From Xanthomonas arboricola (GTDB lineage: Bacteria; Pseudomonadota; Gammaproteobacteria; Xanthomonadales; Xanthomonadaceae), in assembly GCF_002940665.1 (NCBI RefSeq), contig NZ_MIGY01000003.1, forward strand, positions 62,001 through 126,000: a DNA stretch of 64,000 nucleotides. Reading direction: 5' to 3'. Shown here piece after piece: positions 43,872 through 53,177 of this stretch. The position numbers and the translations under genes were made by a program. The notes under the pieces are model-generated. The model was not told where the DNA came from. It ran no database searches and saw only the letters and a program-made list of their open reading frames with translations. The number at the start of each line of letters is the position of its first letter. Position 1 is the stretch's first letter.

Positions 43872-45077
43872 TCAAGCAGCCGGCCGCAACACGTTCAAGA
43901 CTTCGTAGCACGCGCCCATGGTGTGGTAATCGGTCTTGCCGGCGGGGCTTTTTTCATCGCTGTACTTGCGGTTGTCCGCGTCCAGAATGCGGTACCACGC
44001 ACCGTAGCGGTGGTCGACCATGTGCTTCCAGGAATATTCCCAGAGCTGGTCGTACCACTGCCAATAGCGCTGCTCGCCGCTGCGCTGCGCCAGCAATGCG
44101 GCCGCCGCCAGCGATTCTGCCTGCACCCAGAAGTACTTGTCGTCGTCGCAGACCTTGCCGTCCGGGTCGAAGCCGTAATACAGCCCGCCACGCTGCGCAT
44201 CCCAGGAGCGCTCCACCGCCACATCGAACAGGTGTTGCGCGGTCGGCAACAGCCAGTCGGTCGGTGCGTAGCGATCCAGCAGCATCAGCAGCTTGGCCCA
44301 TTCGGTCTGATGGCCCGGCTGGAAACCCCAGGGGCGGAACAGGTGCTTGGGGTCGTCGCGGTTGTAGTCCCAGTCGATGTTCCACTGCAGATCGTAGTGT
44401 TCCCACACCAGGCCGTCGGCCTTGGCCGCCTGACGCCGGGTCATGGTGTCGGCCAGCGACAGCGCACGGTCCAGGTAACGTTGCTCGCCACTGGCTTCGT
44501 AGGCGGCGATCATCGCCTCGCACATGTGCATGTTGGCGTTCTGGCCGCGGTAGCTGGTGAAGTTGAACTGCGCATCGGCTTCGTCGCGGTACAGGCCGAA
44601 TTCCGGCTCCCAGAAATGCTTTTCCAGGAGCTGCCAGGTCTCGTCCATCCATGCGCGCGCCTCCTCGATGCCCGCCTTCAGGCCGCACGAGTACGCAAGC
44701 AGCACGAAGGCCACGCCATAGCAGTGATTCATGTCGTCCTCGACCACACCGTCGCGCAAGGTCCATGCGTAGCCGCCGGTGGCCGGATTGCGATGCACGT
44801 TGCGCAGATAGTCCAGGCCGTGACGTACCGCCTGCAGGTACTGCGCATCGCCGAATTCGCGATACGCCATCGCGTAGTTGAAGACGAAGCGCGTGCTGCT
44901 GACCAGATGCCGATGCCCGGCATCGTAGATCGAACCATCGTCGCGGAAATACTGGAAAAATCCGCCCGCCGGGTCGATCGCGCGCGGGTGGTAGAACGCC
45001 ATGGTGTCGGCGATATGCTGACGCAGTACATCGGCCGAACGGAAATCGGGTGCGGGGCTCGCAGGCAAACGGCTCAT
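43872..45077 (-). CDS. AGE-family sugar isomerase, probable D-mannose isomerase
   Basis: A 401-aa (alpha/alpha)6-barrel protein of the N-acylglucosamine 2-epimerase family. Characteristic blocks are MNHCYGVAFVLLAYS, WEPEFGLYRDEADAQF, NANMHMCEAMIAAYEASGE, QPGHQTEWAKLLMLLDR and the C-terminal YGAWYRILDADN and KTDYHTMGACYEVL with catalytic histidines. The context (sugar kinase like fructokinase, hexose permease, LacI regulator) favours mannose-fructose isomerisation over GlcNAc epimerisation; that choice is inference. Last gene of the operon; its start overlaps the kinase stop (ATGA). Confidence 0.83.
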   Translation of the reverse strand: MSRLPASPAPDFRSADVLRQHIADTMAFYHPRAIDPAGGFFQYFRDDGSIYDAGHRHLVSSTRFVFNYAMAYREFGDAQYLQAVRHGLDYLRNVHRNPATGGYAWTLRDGVVEDDMNHCYGVAFVLLAYSCGLKAGIEEARAWMDETWQLLEKHFWEPEFGLYRDEADAQFNFTSYRGQNANMHMCEAMIAAYEASGEQRYLDRALSLADTMTRRQAAKADGLVWEHYDLQWNIDWDYNRDDPKHLFRPWGFQPGHQTEWAKLLMLLDRYAPTDWLLPTAQHLFDVAVERSWDAQRGGLYYGFDPDGKVCDDDKYFWVQAESLAAAALLAQRSGEQRYWQWYDQLWEYSWKHMVDHRYGAWYRILDADNRKYSDEKSPAGKTDYHTMGACYEVLNVLRPAA

Positions 45078-46060
45078 GATTGTTCCTGGATCAGGGAATG
45101 GACTTCATCGACGCTCGGCATGGCCGCAAACGCGCCCTTGCGCGTTACCGCCAGCGCGCCGACCGCCGCGGCAAAACGGATCACCTCGGTGATCGCGGCG
45201 GCATCGCCGGACAGCTGCTCCAGCGTGGACGCACGCGTCGCCAGCTGAAACAGCAAGCCACCGACGAACGCATCGCCCGCTGCCGTACTGTCGCGCACCT
45301 GCACGCGGAAGGCCGGCACCTGGCCCGAATCGGTGCGTGTCTGCCAGTGCACCGGCCCGCCACCGTCAGTAACCAGCAACCAGCTGGCCTGGCCCTGCCA
45401 GAGCTTGCGGGTGACCGCGCTGGCGTCGCCATCGAGCGTGCCGGCCAGGTAATCGAGTTCTTCGCGCGAGAGCTTGACCACATCGGCCAGCGCCAAGGCC
45501 TCCCACAGCAGTGCAGCCGGGTCCACGTCCTGCGGCCACAACATCGGCCGCAGGTTGAGATCCAGGCTGACGATGGCGCCATCGGCGCGTGCGCGGCGCA
45601 TGCCGTCCAGCGTGCATTGCGCGATCGCAGGCTCGGTCATGCTGTTGGAGCACACATGCAGCACGCCCGCCTGTGTGAAGCCGTCCGCGGCGAAATGCTC
45701 CGGCCGGAACAGCAGATCCGCCGCAGGCGGACGATAGAAACTGAAACTGCGCTCGCCGGCGTGATCCAGCGCCACGAAGGCCAGCGCGGTCTTGGCCTGA
45801 TCGGTGCGCACGATGCCATCGGTGGCGACGCCGGCCTGCTGCAGGCTCTGCAGCAAAAAATCGCCGAACATGTCGCGCCCCAGCATGCCGACGAAATGCG
45901 CCGCGCCACCCAGCCGCGCCACCGCGACCGCGACATTGGCCGGCGCACCGCCGGCGTATTGCGCAAACGTGCGTGCCTCATCCGGACCGGCCTGCGGCAG
46001 TGCCAGCATGTCGATCAGGGCCTCGCCGAAACAGACCACCCGGTCCTTGGCAGCACTCAT
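45074..46060 (-). CDS. PfkB-family sugar kinase, probable fructokinase
   Basis: A 328-aa ribokinase-family enzyme. It has VVCFGEALIDMLAL at the N terminus, the signature YAGGAPANVAVAVARLGG, substrate region FSFYRPPAADLLF as in fructokinases, VVKLSREELDYLAGT, and the C-terminal DSTAAGDAFVGGLLF with the catalytic Asp. Likely phosphorylates fructose made by the neighbouring isomerase. The ATG at 46060 overlaps the stop of the permease gene (ATGA), so three genes are chained by overlaps. Confidence 0.86.
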   Translation of the reverse strand: MSAAKDRVVCFGEALIDMLALPQAGPDEARTFAQYAGGAPANVAVAVARLGGAAHFVGMLGRDMFGDFLLQSLQQAGVATDGIVRTDQAKTALAFVALDHAGERSFSFYRPPAADLLFRPEHFAADGFTQAGVLHVCSNSMTEPAIAQCTLDGMRRARADGAIVSLDLNLRPMLWPQDVDPAALLWEALALADVVKLSREELDYLAGTLDGDASAVTRKLWQGQASWLLVTDGGGPVHWQTRTDSGQVPAFRVQVRDSTAAGDAFVGGLLFQLATRASTLEQLSGDAAAITEVIRFAAAVGALAVTRKGAFAAMPSVDEVHSLIQEQS

Positions 46061-47367
46061 GCGTGCGCCTCCGCCAGTGCGCCGCGCAGACGCGAGCCCC
46101 AGATGCCGTAGAACACGATGTACAGGTAGCACACCAGCGGCAGCACGAAGGACGCGTGCAGACCGATGCTGTCGGCCAGCAGACCCTGCAGATACGGCAC
46201 GATGGCGCCGCCGACAATGGCCATGATCAACAGGCTCGAGGCGCGGCCGGTCAGCGGACCGAGCCGCTCGATGCCCAGCGTAAAGATGGTCGGGAACATG
46301 ATCGAATTGAACAGGCCGATCGCCACCAGCGCATACACCGCCAGCATGCCGCCACTGGCCATGGTCAGACCCAGCAGCAGTGCATTGATCCCGGCGAACA
46401 CCGACAGCAGCACGCGCGGCGACAACTTGGCCAGCAAGGCCGAACCGATGAAGCGGCCGATCATCGCCAGCGTCCAGTACGCCGACACGTAGTGGGTCGC
46501 CTGGCGCTCGGTGAACCCGCCGATCTGCGGCAACGAGAAATAATTGACCATCAGGCTGCCGATCGCCACTTCCGCACCGACATAGAAGAAGATCGCCAAG
46601 ACACCGAAGCGCACATGCGGATGCGCCAGCGCATCCAGCAGCGAATGCCCGCTGTCATCCTTCTGCGCGCCCGCATCGGTCAGAGCCGGCAGACGGAACA
46701 GGAACACGAAGATCGCCAGCAGAAACAGCACGATGCCCAGACCGATGTACGGCCCCTGCACGGCTTGCGCTTCCTGCACGCGATAGGCCAGTTGCTCGGC
46801 GTCCGGCAGCACCTTGAGCTGGTCGCCGCTCATCACGGTGTTGGACAGGATCAGCCAGCCACCGAACAGCGGCGCGATCGCCGTGCCCAGCGAATTGAGC
46901 GCTTGCGCCAGGGTCAACCGGCTGGACGCACTGCGCTCCGGACCCAACAGCGCGACATACGGGTTGGCGGCCACCTGCAGGATGGTGATGCCGGTCGCCA
47001 GCACGAACAGCGCGCCGAGAAATGCGCCATAGACGCGCAGTTCTGCCGCGGGCCAGAAGCCCAACGCACCGATCGCGGCAACCGCCAGCCCGGCCACGAT
47101 GCCTTGCTTGTAGCCAAGCCTGGCCACCAGCCAACCGGCCGGCAGCGACATCAGGAAATAGGCGCCGAAGAAGGTGAACTGCACCAGCATCGCCTGCGCG
47201 AAGTTGAGTTCGAACACCGCCTTCAGATGCGGGATCAGGATGTCGTTGAGGCAGGTAAGAAAGCCCCACATGAAGAAGATGGTGGTGACGACCGACAACG
47301 CTACGCGGTTGTTGACGGGCGCCTTGTTGCCGCTTGGCGCAGTGGATTGCGTGGAAAGGGAAACCAT
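46057..47367 (-). CDS. MFS sugar permease of the FucP/GluP family
   Basis: A 436-aa inner-membrane protein with about 12 membrane segments. The FucP-family start MWGFLTCLNDILIPHLK is clear, followed by FTFFGAYFLMSLPAGWL, a central cytoplasmic loop (near KDDSGHSLLDALAHPH) and a second half with FFYVGAEVAIGSLMVNYFS. These proton symporters take up fucose, glucose, galactose or mannose; the isomerase and kinase downstream suggest mannose or fructose. The gene lies 13 bp after the LacI regulator. Confidence 0.87.
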   Translation of the reverse strand: MVSLSTQSTAPSGNKAPVNNRVALSVVTTIFFMWGFLTCLNDILIPHLKAVFELNFAQAMLVQFTFFGAYFLMSLPAGWLVARLGYKQGIVAGLAVAAIGALGFWPAAELRVYGAFLGALFVLATGITILQVAANPYVALLGPERSASSRLTLAQALNSLGTAIAPLFGGWLILSNTVMSGDQLKVLPDAEQLAYRVQEAQAVQGPYIGLGIVLFLLAIFVFLFRLPALTDAGAQKDDSGHSLLDALAHPHVRFGVLAIFFYVGAEVAIGSLMVNYFSLPQIGGFTERQATHYVSAYWTLAMIGRFIGSALLAKLSPRVLLSVFAGINALLLGLTMASGGMLAVYALVAIGLFNSIMFPTIFTLGIERLGPLTGRASSLLIMAIVGGAIVPYLQGLLADSIGLHASFVLPLVCYLYIVFYGIWGSRLRGALAEAHA

Positions 47368-47380
47368 AGGAGTTGCCTGG

Positions 47381-48505
47381 TCAGCGGCCTGAGGCCTTGG
47401 TGGGGGAATCGCTGGGGGAGTGAAGCGGAACGACGGAGCTTGACGCGCTGGCGCTACTGGCGCGGATCTTCAATTCGACTGCGGCGGTCAGGCGTTGCGA
47501 TGCAAGGGCGGGACTGCCGATACGCTGCAACACCAGTTGCGCAGCCTGGCGGCCACGCGCACGCGGATCTGCGGCCAGGGTGGTCAGCGCGGGCGTAAAC
47601 AGCGCGGCTTCGGCGATATCGTCGAAGCCGGTCACCGCGAAGTCGCGCCCCGGCACGATGCCATGCATCGCCAGCGCCGCCATCAGGCCCAATGCGACGC
47701 TGTCGTTGTAGCAGACCGCCGCAGTTGCGCGATCGTGCTCGGCGCTATCCAACATGCGACCGGCGCACAGTGCAGCATCCTGCCGGTTCGGTGCGGATTC
47801 GACGTAGTGCACGACCAGACCGGCATCGGCCATCGCGCGCGCGTAACCGGCGCGGCGTTGCCGGCAGGAACTGGACTGGGCGTGGCCACCGAAGAACACG
47901 ATGCGCCGATGGCCCTGCGCGATCAGGTGCGCGCAGGCAAGCAACGCGCCCTGCTCGTTGTCCAGCGCCAGCAGATCCCAGCCCGCGCCTTCCACCTCGC
48001 GGTTGAACAACACCACGTTGTGTTGACGCCCCAGCACCTGGGTCAGTGCCTGCGCCTGGCTGCCTTCGGCCGGCGACAGGATGATGCCGGCAGGCGTGTG
48101 CTCCATCAGCGAGGTCAGTACTGCCTGCTGGCGCTGCGTCGATTCGCCGGTGCTGCCGAGCAGGGTCACATAACCGGCCGCGCCCAGCGCCTCGTCCACG
48201 CCTGCAGCGAATTCGGCAAAGAACGGGTTGGACAGATCGTTGATGACCAGCGCGATGCTGGATGACGTACGGCGGCGCAGATTGGCCGCAGCACGGTTGT
48301 AGACGTAATGCTGCCGATCCAGTTCGGCTTCCACGCGCGCGCGCGTGGCCGCATGCACCAGCGGGCTGCCGCGCAGCACCAACGACACGGTCGCGCGCGA
48401 CACGCCGATGGCGGCGGCGATATCGCGCAAGGTCACTGCGCCACGTCCGCTGCGGCGCGCGTCGCCGTCCTCTGGAGCGGAGGGCGGCGGCTTGGCACGC
48501 GTCAC
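47381..48505 (-). CDS. LacI-family transcriptional regulator of the sugar operon
   Basis: A 374-aa regulator with the N-terminal helix-turn-helix (VTLRDIAAAIGVSRATVSLVL, about residues 24-45), hinge (AAANLRRRTSSSIALVIND), and a periplasmic-binding-protein-like effector domain ending in ARGRQAAQLVLQRI. The start is a GTG at 48505. It is first in the operon it likely represses, with a 16-bp palindrome 46 bp upstream as probable operator. The C terminus has a Ser-rich tail unlike the core family. Confidence 0.89.
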   Translation of the reverse strand: MTRAKPPPSAPEDGDARRSGRGAVTLRDIAAAIGVSRATVSLVLRGSPLVHAATRARVEAELDRQHYVYNRAAANLRRRTSSSIALVINDLSNPFFAEFAAGVDEALGAAGYVTLLGSTGESTQRQQAVLTSLMEHTPAGIILSPAEGSQAQALTQVLGRQHNVVLFNREVEGAGWDLLALDNEQGALLACAHLIAQGHRRIVFFGGHAQSSSCRQRRAGYARAMADAGLVVHYVESAPNRQDAALCAGRMLDSAEHDRATAAVCYNDSVALGLMAALAMHGIVPGRDFAVTGFDDIAEAALFTPALTTLAADPRARGRQAAQLVLQRIGSPALASQRLTAAVELKIRASSASASSSVVPLHSPSDSPTKASGR

Positions 48506-48550
48506 GTTGCCGACCTAGCAATGAAAAAAGTGCGCATGCGTCAGGCGTCG

Positions 48551-48566
48551 ATTGGATCGATCCAAT
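48551..48566. promoter_or_regulatory. 16-bp palindromic operator of the LacI-type regulator
   Basis: attggatc|gatccaat, a perfect palindrome with a central CG as in most LacI-family operators, lying 46 bp before the GTG start of the regulator gene. Consistent with autoregulation of the whole sugar operon. Confidence 0.75.
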
Positions 48567-48647
48567 TAGGCCTTGTCCGCGCGCCCAATGCATGCGGCAG
48601 TGCAGCATGCGTAGCAACTGCGTTCAACTACTGCCCTTCCATCCCCA

Positions 48648-49493
48648 TCATTGAAAAGCGATCGACAGGCCGATCCCGCCCTGCCAGTCCGGGCTCTCCG
48701 AGGTCAGCCCGCGCAGCACCGAGATATCCAGTTGCATCGCATACGGCAACTGCCAGGCACCGCCGGCACCGGCCACGCGCGAGTGCTCGCTGCCGGTGTC
48801 GAAGCCTGCTTCCACGTAGCTGCTGAAATGCCCGCCGGAAAAGAACGTGTAATTGGGCGAGAAGGTCCAGGTATGCCCGTCGCTGTCGCGCGCGTAGTTG
48901 ACGTACAGCGCCAGTGCACGCTGCTGGGCCAGATCCCAGGACGCGGTCACGCCGAGTTCGCGCGCATAGCCATCACTGAAGGCGGGGCTGCCGGTCGGCA
49001 CGCTGTAGCTGCCGAGCGCAGCCCAATGAAAGTTGTCCGACTGCGACGGCAATGCCACTTTCAAGCCGATATGGCTATCGCCTCCGCCACGCACATGTTC
49101 ACCACCACCGTGCTGCCAGTTGTAGCTGTCGCTCCCGACCTGCAGCTCCACGTTCTGGAACAGACCCAGGCGCAGCACCGTATCGGCGGTGTACTGCGTG
49201 ACTCGCTGCCCGTCGCTGCGATCGGTACTCGCATCCGGCAGGCCCTGCTCCCAGGCAAACACGCCGGGCTGCAGCACTTCGGCGGCAAATGGAATACCGG
49301 GACGGTCGAACGCCGGTGCGTCCTCCGTCTGTGCAGCGGCCTGCTGACTCACCACGCATAACGCGAGCACGACCGCGGCGGGCACCAGGGCGCAAGTGGG
49401 CTGCAAACCCGAAGCACCACGTGCGGTGGACGCAATCGACGCAATGGCACAGGACTTCAACACTTTCGACAACATGGACATACGCGGCACCAT
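48648..49493 (-). CDS. outer-membrane beta-barrel protein, phenol MetA-pathway type (PF13557-like)
   Basis: A 281-aa exported protein. A hydrophobic stretch (ALVPAAVVLALCVVSQQAAAQ, about residues 35-55) is the signal peptide, which implies a long n-region or a later start than the ATG at 49493 (ATGs at 49481 and 49475 are alternatives). The mature part has alternating beta-strands with FDRPGIPFAAEVLQPGVFAW, LRLGLFQNVELQVG, and ends in LSIAF-Q, an outer-membrane C terminus. The family is assigned to transporters near aromatic degradation genes, but none lie here; substrate unknown. Confidence 0.75.
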   Translation of the reverse strand: MVPRMSMLSKVLKSCAIASIASTARGASGLQPTCALVPAAVVLALCVVSQQAAAQTEDAPAFDRPGIPFAAEVLQPGVFAWEQGLPDASTDRSDGQRVTQYTADTVLRLGLFQNVELQVGSDSYNWQHGGGEHVRGGGDSHIGLKVALPSQSDNFHWAALGSYSVPTGSPAFSDGYARELGVTASWDLAQQRALALYVNYARDSDGHTWTFSPNYTFFSGGHFSSYVEAGFDTGSEHSRVAGAGGAWQLPYAMQLDISVLRGLTSESPDWQGGIGLSIAFQ

Positions 49494-49680
49494 CGGCAGG
49501 AAGTGAGCGGCAACGCAGTGGACACCATGTCCGGATGCGTCGGCCAGTAACGCGGCGATGGTGCCGCGCGCGCCGTGACCGGCCCGTGTATCGCCGGCGG
49601 TAGGTTTGCCGCATAGTTCAAACCGAAGGTGCGCAATTCACGATTCAAGCACGCAACACACAGGGCAACGCACCCAAAGA

Positions 49681-49707
49681 ACATGGGCACCCATCAGGTG
49701 CCCATGT
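49681..49707 (-). terminator. hairpin terminator of the ugd operon
   Basis: A perfect 11-bp stem (acatgggcacc/ggtgcccatgt) with a 5-nt loop, 24 bp after the DUF2058 stop codon. On the minus strand it is followed by tctttgggt, a weak T-tract. Confidence 0.65.
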
Positions 49708-49730
49708 GCCAACAAACACTACACGCAGCG

Positions 49731-50468
49731 TTACCAGACCAGGTCGTCGGGCACCTGGTACTGGGGATCGGCATACGGGTCTTCGCCTGCCGGCGCATTC
49801 GGGTCCACCTTCAATGCTACCGATGGCGCAAATACCGCTTCCGCCTCGGCCAGTACCTCGGCAGTCACCAACAGGTAACGGCCATTGAGCTGCAGCACGC
49901 CCAGCTCGCCGGCATTAAGCGCCTTGAGCTGATCGGCGGTCACATAGATACGTTTGATCTTGCCGCCATACGGAAAATGCCGGGCGATATCGGCATCGGC
50001 ATGATTCAGCCCCTTGTCCTTGAGCAGTTCTTCGAGTTTGGTCTTGGCTTCGCGACGCAGGCGTGCTTCTTCCTGCTTGAGCCGCTCGGCTTCGATGCGC
50101 TCGTCCTTCTCGCGTTGCGCGCGGATCGCATAGGCCTTGGCCAGGTCGATATCCTCACGCGTGCGTGCCGGCCTGGGGCCGCGACGGTCGGCGGTGGACT
50201 GCTGCGGACGTGCAGCCGCTGCCGGCTTGCCATCGTTGCGACGCTCCGGCCTGCGGTCGTTCTTGCGCTCGTCCTTGCCGTCGGTCGCCGCAGCGGCATG
50301 CGGCCGCTGCGGTCCCCTGCCCTGGCCGCCCGGCTTGTTGCCGCCGGGCGCAGGCCTGCCACCGTTGCCATGTTGACGCGCGGCAGGCCGTGCGTCGGGT
50401 TTGCGTTCGGGCTTGGGTGCGGACTTGAAGCCCAACCCAAGCAACTGGTCACGTAAGGTATCGCTCAT
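49731..50468 (-). CDS. DUF2058 (YaiL-like) protein
   Basis: A 245-aa protein. It begins SDTLRDQLLGLGFKSA, as YaiL proteins do, then an Arg/Gly/Pro-rich, likely disordered segment (about 15-105), a charged coiled coil (AIRAQREKDERIEAERLKQE, about 110-150), and the conserved C-terminal domain (HFPYGGKIKRIYVTADQLKA, LNGRYLLVTAEVLAEAEAVF). Function unknown; the basic N-terminal tail suggests nucleic-acid contact. The ATG at 50468 is preferred; a TTG at 50486 directly abuts slyX. Last gene of the FKBP-ugd-slyX unit. Confidence 0.83.
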   Translation of the reverse strand: MSDTLRDQLLGLGFKSAPKPERKPDARPAARQHGNGGRPAPGGNKPGGQGRGPQRPHAAAATDGKDERKNDRRPERRNDGKPAAAARPQQSTADRRGPRPARTREDIDLAKAYAIRAQREKDERIEAERLKQEEARLRREAKTKLEELLKDKGLNHADADIARHFPYGGKIKRIYVTADQLKALNAGELGVLQLNGRYLLVTAEVLAEAEAVFAPSVALKVDPNAPAGEDPYADPQYQVPDDLVW

Positions 50469-50486
50469 GGCGGTGGCAATCTGCAA

Positions 50487-50723
50487 TCAATAATGCGGAG
50501 GCGGCGGTTCATCCGCAGCGTCGGCAAACAACGTGGAGCGCACCTTGCCCAGATCCTCGAGCAGGTGGCGGATCAGTTCGGCATTGCGGGCGCCCGTCAA
50601 ACGGGCGTCCGCAAGTGCTTCACTCAGTTCATTGAGCGCCTGCTCCTGAAAGGACAGGCGCGTTTCCAGTTCAACCAACCGCGCGTCCAGTGCCTGGTCG
50701 CGCGGCGAGAGTTGCTCATGCAT
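50487..50723 (-). CDS. slyX: SlyX family protein
   Basis: A 78-aa coiled-coil protein of the SlyX family: [21 protein letters not shown] is the heptad-patterned helix, and the C terminus ends in PPPPHY, the family hallmark. Function unknown. It overlaps the end of ugd by 8 bp and is followed 18 bp later by the DUF2058 gene, so it is co-transcribed with both. Confidence 0.88.
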   Translation of the reverse strand: MHEQLSPRDQALDARLVELETRLSFQEQALNELSEALADARLTGARNAELIRHLLEDLGKVRSTLFADAADEPPPPHY

Positions 50724-52065
50724 GTAACGAACGGCCTCGTCCGATGGCGTAGTAGGCCAGACCTGCGGCCTCGATTTCCTGCGGATCGTAAAGGTTGCGG
50801 CCGTCGAACACGACGTCGTCCTTCAAGGCCTGCTTGATCTTGCCGAAATCCGGGCTGCGGAACTGCTTCCACTCGGTGACCACGACCAGGGCGTCGGCGC
50901 CTTCCAGTGCGGCAAATGCCTCGTCGCAGAAGGTCAGATCGTCGCGCTCGCCGAAGATGCGCTTGGCTTCATGGGTTGCTTCCGGGTCGTAGGCACGCAC
51001 GGTGGCACCGGCCTCCCACAACTGCTCCATCAAACGGCGGCTGGACGCGGCACGCATGTCGTCGGTATTGGGCTTGAATGCCAGGCCCCACACCGCGAAG
51101 GTCTTGCCGGCAATGCTTCCGGTGCCCTCAGCGCCGTAATGACGCTGCACCAATTCGAACAGGTGCCCCTTCTGCGCGTTGTTGACGCTTTCCACCGCGT
51201 TGAGCAGGGTCGGCTCCATGCCGTACTGCTCTGCGGTCTTGGCCAGTGCCTGCACATCCTTCGGGAAGCACGAGCCGCCATAACCGGCGCCGGGATAGAT
51301 GAAGTGCCAGCCGATGCGCGGATCCGAACCGATCCCGTTACGCACGTGCTCGACGTCCGCACCGACACGCTCGGCAATATTGGCGATCTCGTTCATGAAA
51401 CTGATCTTGGTCGCCAGCATTGCGTTGGCCGCGTACTTGGTCAGCTCGGCCGAACGCACGTCCATCTCCACGATGCGATCGCGGTTGCGGTTGAACGGCG
51501 CATACAGACGACGCATGCGGGCAATGGCCGCCGGCTTCTTGGCGCCGATCACGATGCGATCCGGACGCATGCAGTCGGCCACGGCGTCGCCTTCCTTGAG
51601 GAACTCGGGGTTGGAGACCACATCGAACTCATGGTCCAGGCCGCGTGCGTCCAGCTCTTCCTGGATCGCAGCGCGCACCTTGTCGGCGGTGCCGACCGGC
51701 ACGGTGGACTTGTTGACGACCACCGACGGGCCATCGATATGCCGACCGACGGTGCGCGCAACCGCCAGCACGTACTGCAGGTCGGCACTGCCGTCCTCGT
51801 CCGGCGGCGTGCCCACGGCGATGAAGGTGATTTCGCCGTGCGCAATCGCCTCGGCCGCATCGGTGGTGAAGCGCAACCGGCCAGAGGCATGGTTGGCCTT
51901 CACCATCGGCTCCAGGCCGGGTTCATAGATGGGAATCACCCCACGATTGAGACCATCAACTTTCGCCTGGTCGATATCCACGCAGATAACGTGATGACCT
52001 ACTTCCGCCAGACAGGTACCGGTGACAAGACCAACATAGCCGGTACCAAAGATCGCAACTCGCAT
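50716..52065 (-). CDS. ugd: UDP-glucose 6-dehydrogenase
   Basis: Oxidises UDP-glucose to UDP-glucuronate, which supplies the glucuronic acid of xanthan in Xanthomonas. The 449-aa protein has the NAD motif [20 protein letters not shown] at residues 3-22, the [12 protein letters not shown] substrate block, the catalytic cysteine in [16 protein letters not shown], and the C-terminal [18 protein letters not shown]-binding domain. The gene lies 24 bp after an FKBP gene and overlaps slyX, so a capsule precursor enzyme is expressed together with a folding factor. Confidence 0.95.
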   Translation of the reverse strand: MRVAIFGTGYVGLVTGTCLAEVGHHVICVDIDQAKVDGLNRGVIPIYEPGLEPMVKANHASGRLRFTTDAAEAIAHGEITFIAVGTPPDEDGSADLQYVLAVARTVGRHIDGPSVVVNKSTVPVGTADKVRAAIQEELDARGLDHEFDVVSNPEFLKEGDAVADCMRPDRIVIGAKKPAAIARMRRLYAPFNRNRDRIVEMDVRSAELTKYAANAMLATKISFMNEIANIAERVGADVEHVRNGIGSDPRIGWHFIYPGAGYGGSCFPKDVQALAKTAEQYGMEPTLLNAVESVNNAQKGHLFELVQRHYGAEGTGSIAGKTFAVWGLAFKPNTDDMRAASSRRLMEQLWEAGATVRAYDPEATHEAKRIFGERDDLTFCDEAFAALEGADALVVVTEWKQFRSPDFGKIKQALKDDVVFDGRNLYDPQEIEAAGLAYYAIGRGRSLHA

Positions 52066-52089
52066 GGGTGGGGGTACTCCTGTGGGGGA

Positions 52090-53061
52090 TCAGGGAAGGA
52101 TACCCATCAGTTCGACATCGAACGTCAACGTTGCGTCTGGTCCGATCGGCCCCCCCTGCGTGCCGTTCGGGCCATAGGCCAAGTTGGATGGAATCCAGAA
52201 ACGATATTTCGAACCGACCGGCATCAATGCGACGCCCTCGGTCCAACCAGCAATGACTTGATTCAGACCGAACTCGGCCGGCTGGCCGCGCTGGTAGGAG
52301 CTGTCGAACACCTGCCCGTTGAGCAGCTTGCCTTCGTAGTTCACGCGCACCGTATTGGTGGGCATCGGACGCTCGCCGCTGCCCTGGCGCAGCACCGTGT
52401 ACTGCAGGCCCGACGCGGTGGTGATCACGCCCTTCTCGGTCTTGTTCTTGGCCAGGAAGGCATTGCCTTCCTGGCGATTCTTGGCGCCGGCAGCGCCCTG
52501 CTTGGCAGAGGCAAACGCCTGCATGGTGGCAGCGGCTTCCTGCTGGGTCAGACGCGTGGTGCCCTTGGCGAACACGGTCCGCACCGCTTCCATCAGGATC
52601 GACAGATCGATCTCGTCCTTGATACCGGCCAGCGACGGACCGACCGCGCGATCGCCGAGCATCAGGCCGACATTTTCCTTGGACGGCGCGGCCGGCGCGC
52701 TACCTGGCGCCATGCCCGGGACCTGCTGACCGTTACGCGCCGCCAGCGCGGTGCGCAATGCGGTGTCGGTGGCCTGGGTCTGTTCGTCGGACAACAGCGG
52801 CTTGCCGCCCTTGAATGCATTCTCGATGGCGCGTTGCAGCGCGCTTACATCGATGTCCTGGGCAATCGGCTCGAACGAACGTGCCACATCCATACCGATG
52901 GCGTAGCTGACGTTGTCGCGCGTGCTCTTCTCAGACGATGCATTCAAAACTGGCTTCTCCTTGGTGGCCGCTGCGGCCGGTTGCTGCGACATCGCCGGCA
53001 TCGATGCCGACACTGCCACCATCAGTAGCGACGCCGCCGCGCCGCGCTTTCCCATCTTCAT
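52090..53061 (-). CDS. periplasmic FKBP-type peptidyl-prolyl isomerase (FkpA/Mip-like)
   Basis: A 323-aa exported protein with a signal peptide (AAASLLMVAVSASMPAMSQQ). It has a Mip-type helical dimerisation domain (SYAIGMDVARSFEPI onwards) with an unusually long Ala/Pro/Gly-containing middle (about 110-160), then an intact FKBP domain: VRVNYEGKLLNGQVFDSSY, LNQVIAGWTEGVALMPVGSK and IPSNLAYG. In contrast with the FKBP at 16677-17375, catalytic residues are present. The ATG at 53061 (or MGKRG six bases on) starts a signal peptide; a GTG further upstream does not. Confidence 0.88.
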   Translation of the reverse strand: MKMGKRGAAASLLMVAVSASMPAMSQQPAAAATKEKPVLNASSEKSTRDNVSYAIGMDVARSFEPIAQDIDVSALQRAIENAFKGGKPLLSDEQTQATDTALRTALAARNGQQVPGMAPGSAPAAPSKENVGLMLGDRAVGPSLAGIKDEIDLSILMEAVRTVFAKGTTRLTQQEAAATMQAFASAKQGAAGAKNRQEGNAFLAKNKTEKGVITTASGLQYTVLRQGSGERPMPTNTVRVNYEGKLLNGQVFDSSYQRGQPAEFGLNQVIAGWTEGVALMPVGSKYRFWIPSNLAYGPNGTQGGPIGPDATLTFDVELMGILP

Positions 53062-53143
53062 TCGATGCACTTCCCGAAAGTGAAAAGACACGCCGACGCC
53101 GGCGCTGAATGCGCATTGTCGCATGCGCACGCGAGCTTGCGAG

Positions 53144-53177
53144 CGCGCGCTCAGCGCGACGGCGCGCTGAGCGCGCG
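53144..53177 (-). terminator. hairpin overlapping the 3' end of the glutathione peroxidase gene
   Basis: A perfect 15-bp stem (cgcgcgctcagcgcg/cgcgctgagcgcgcg) with a 4-nt loop spans the last nine codons of the peroxidase gene and 7 bp beyond its stop. No T-tract follows on the minus strand. Confidence 0.5.

Noticed and set aside
50971-53028. A 685-codon plus-strand frame
   Set aside because: Antisense to ugd and the FKBP gene, both well supported.
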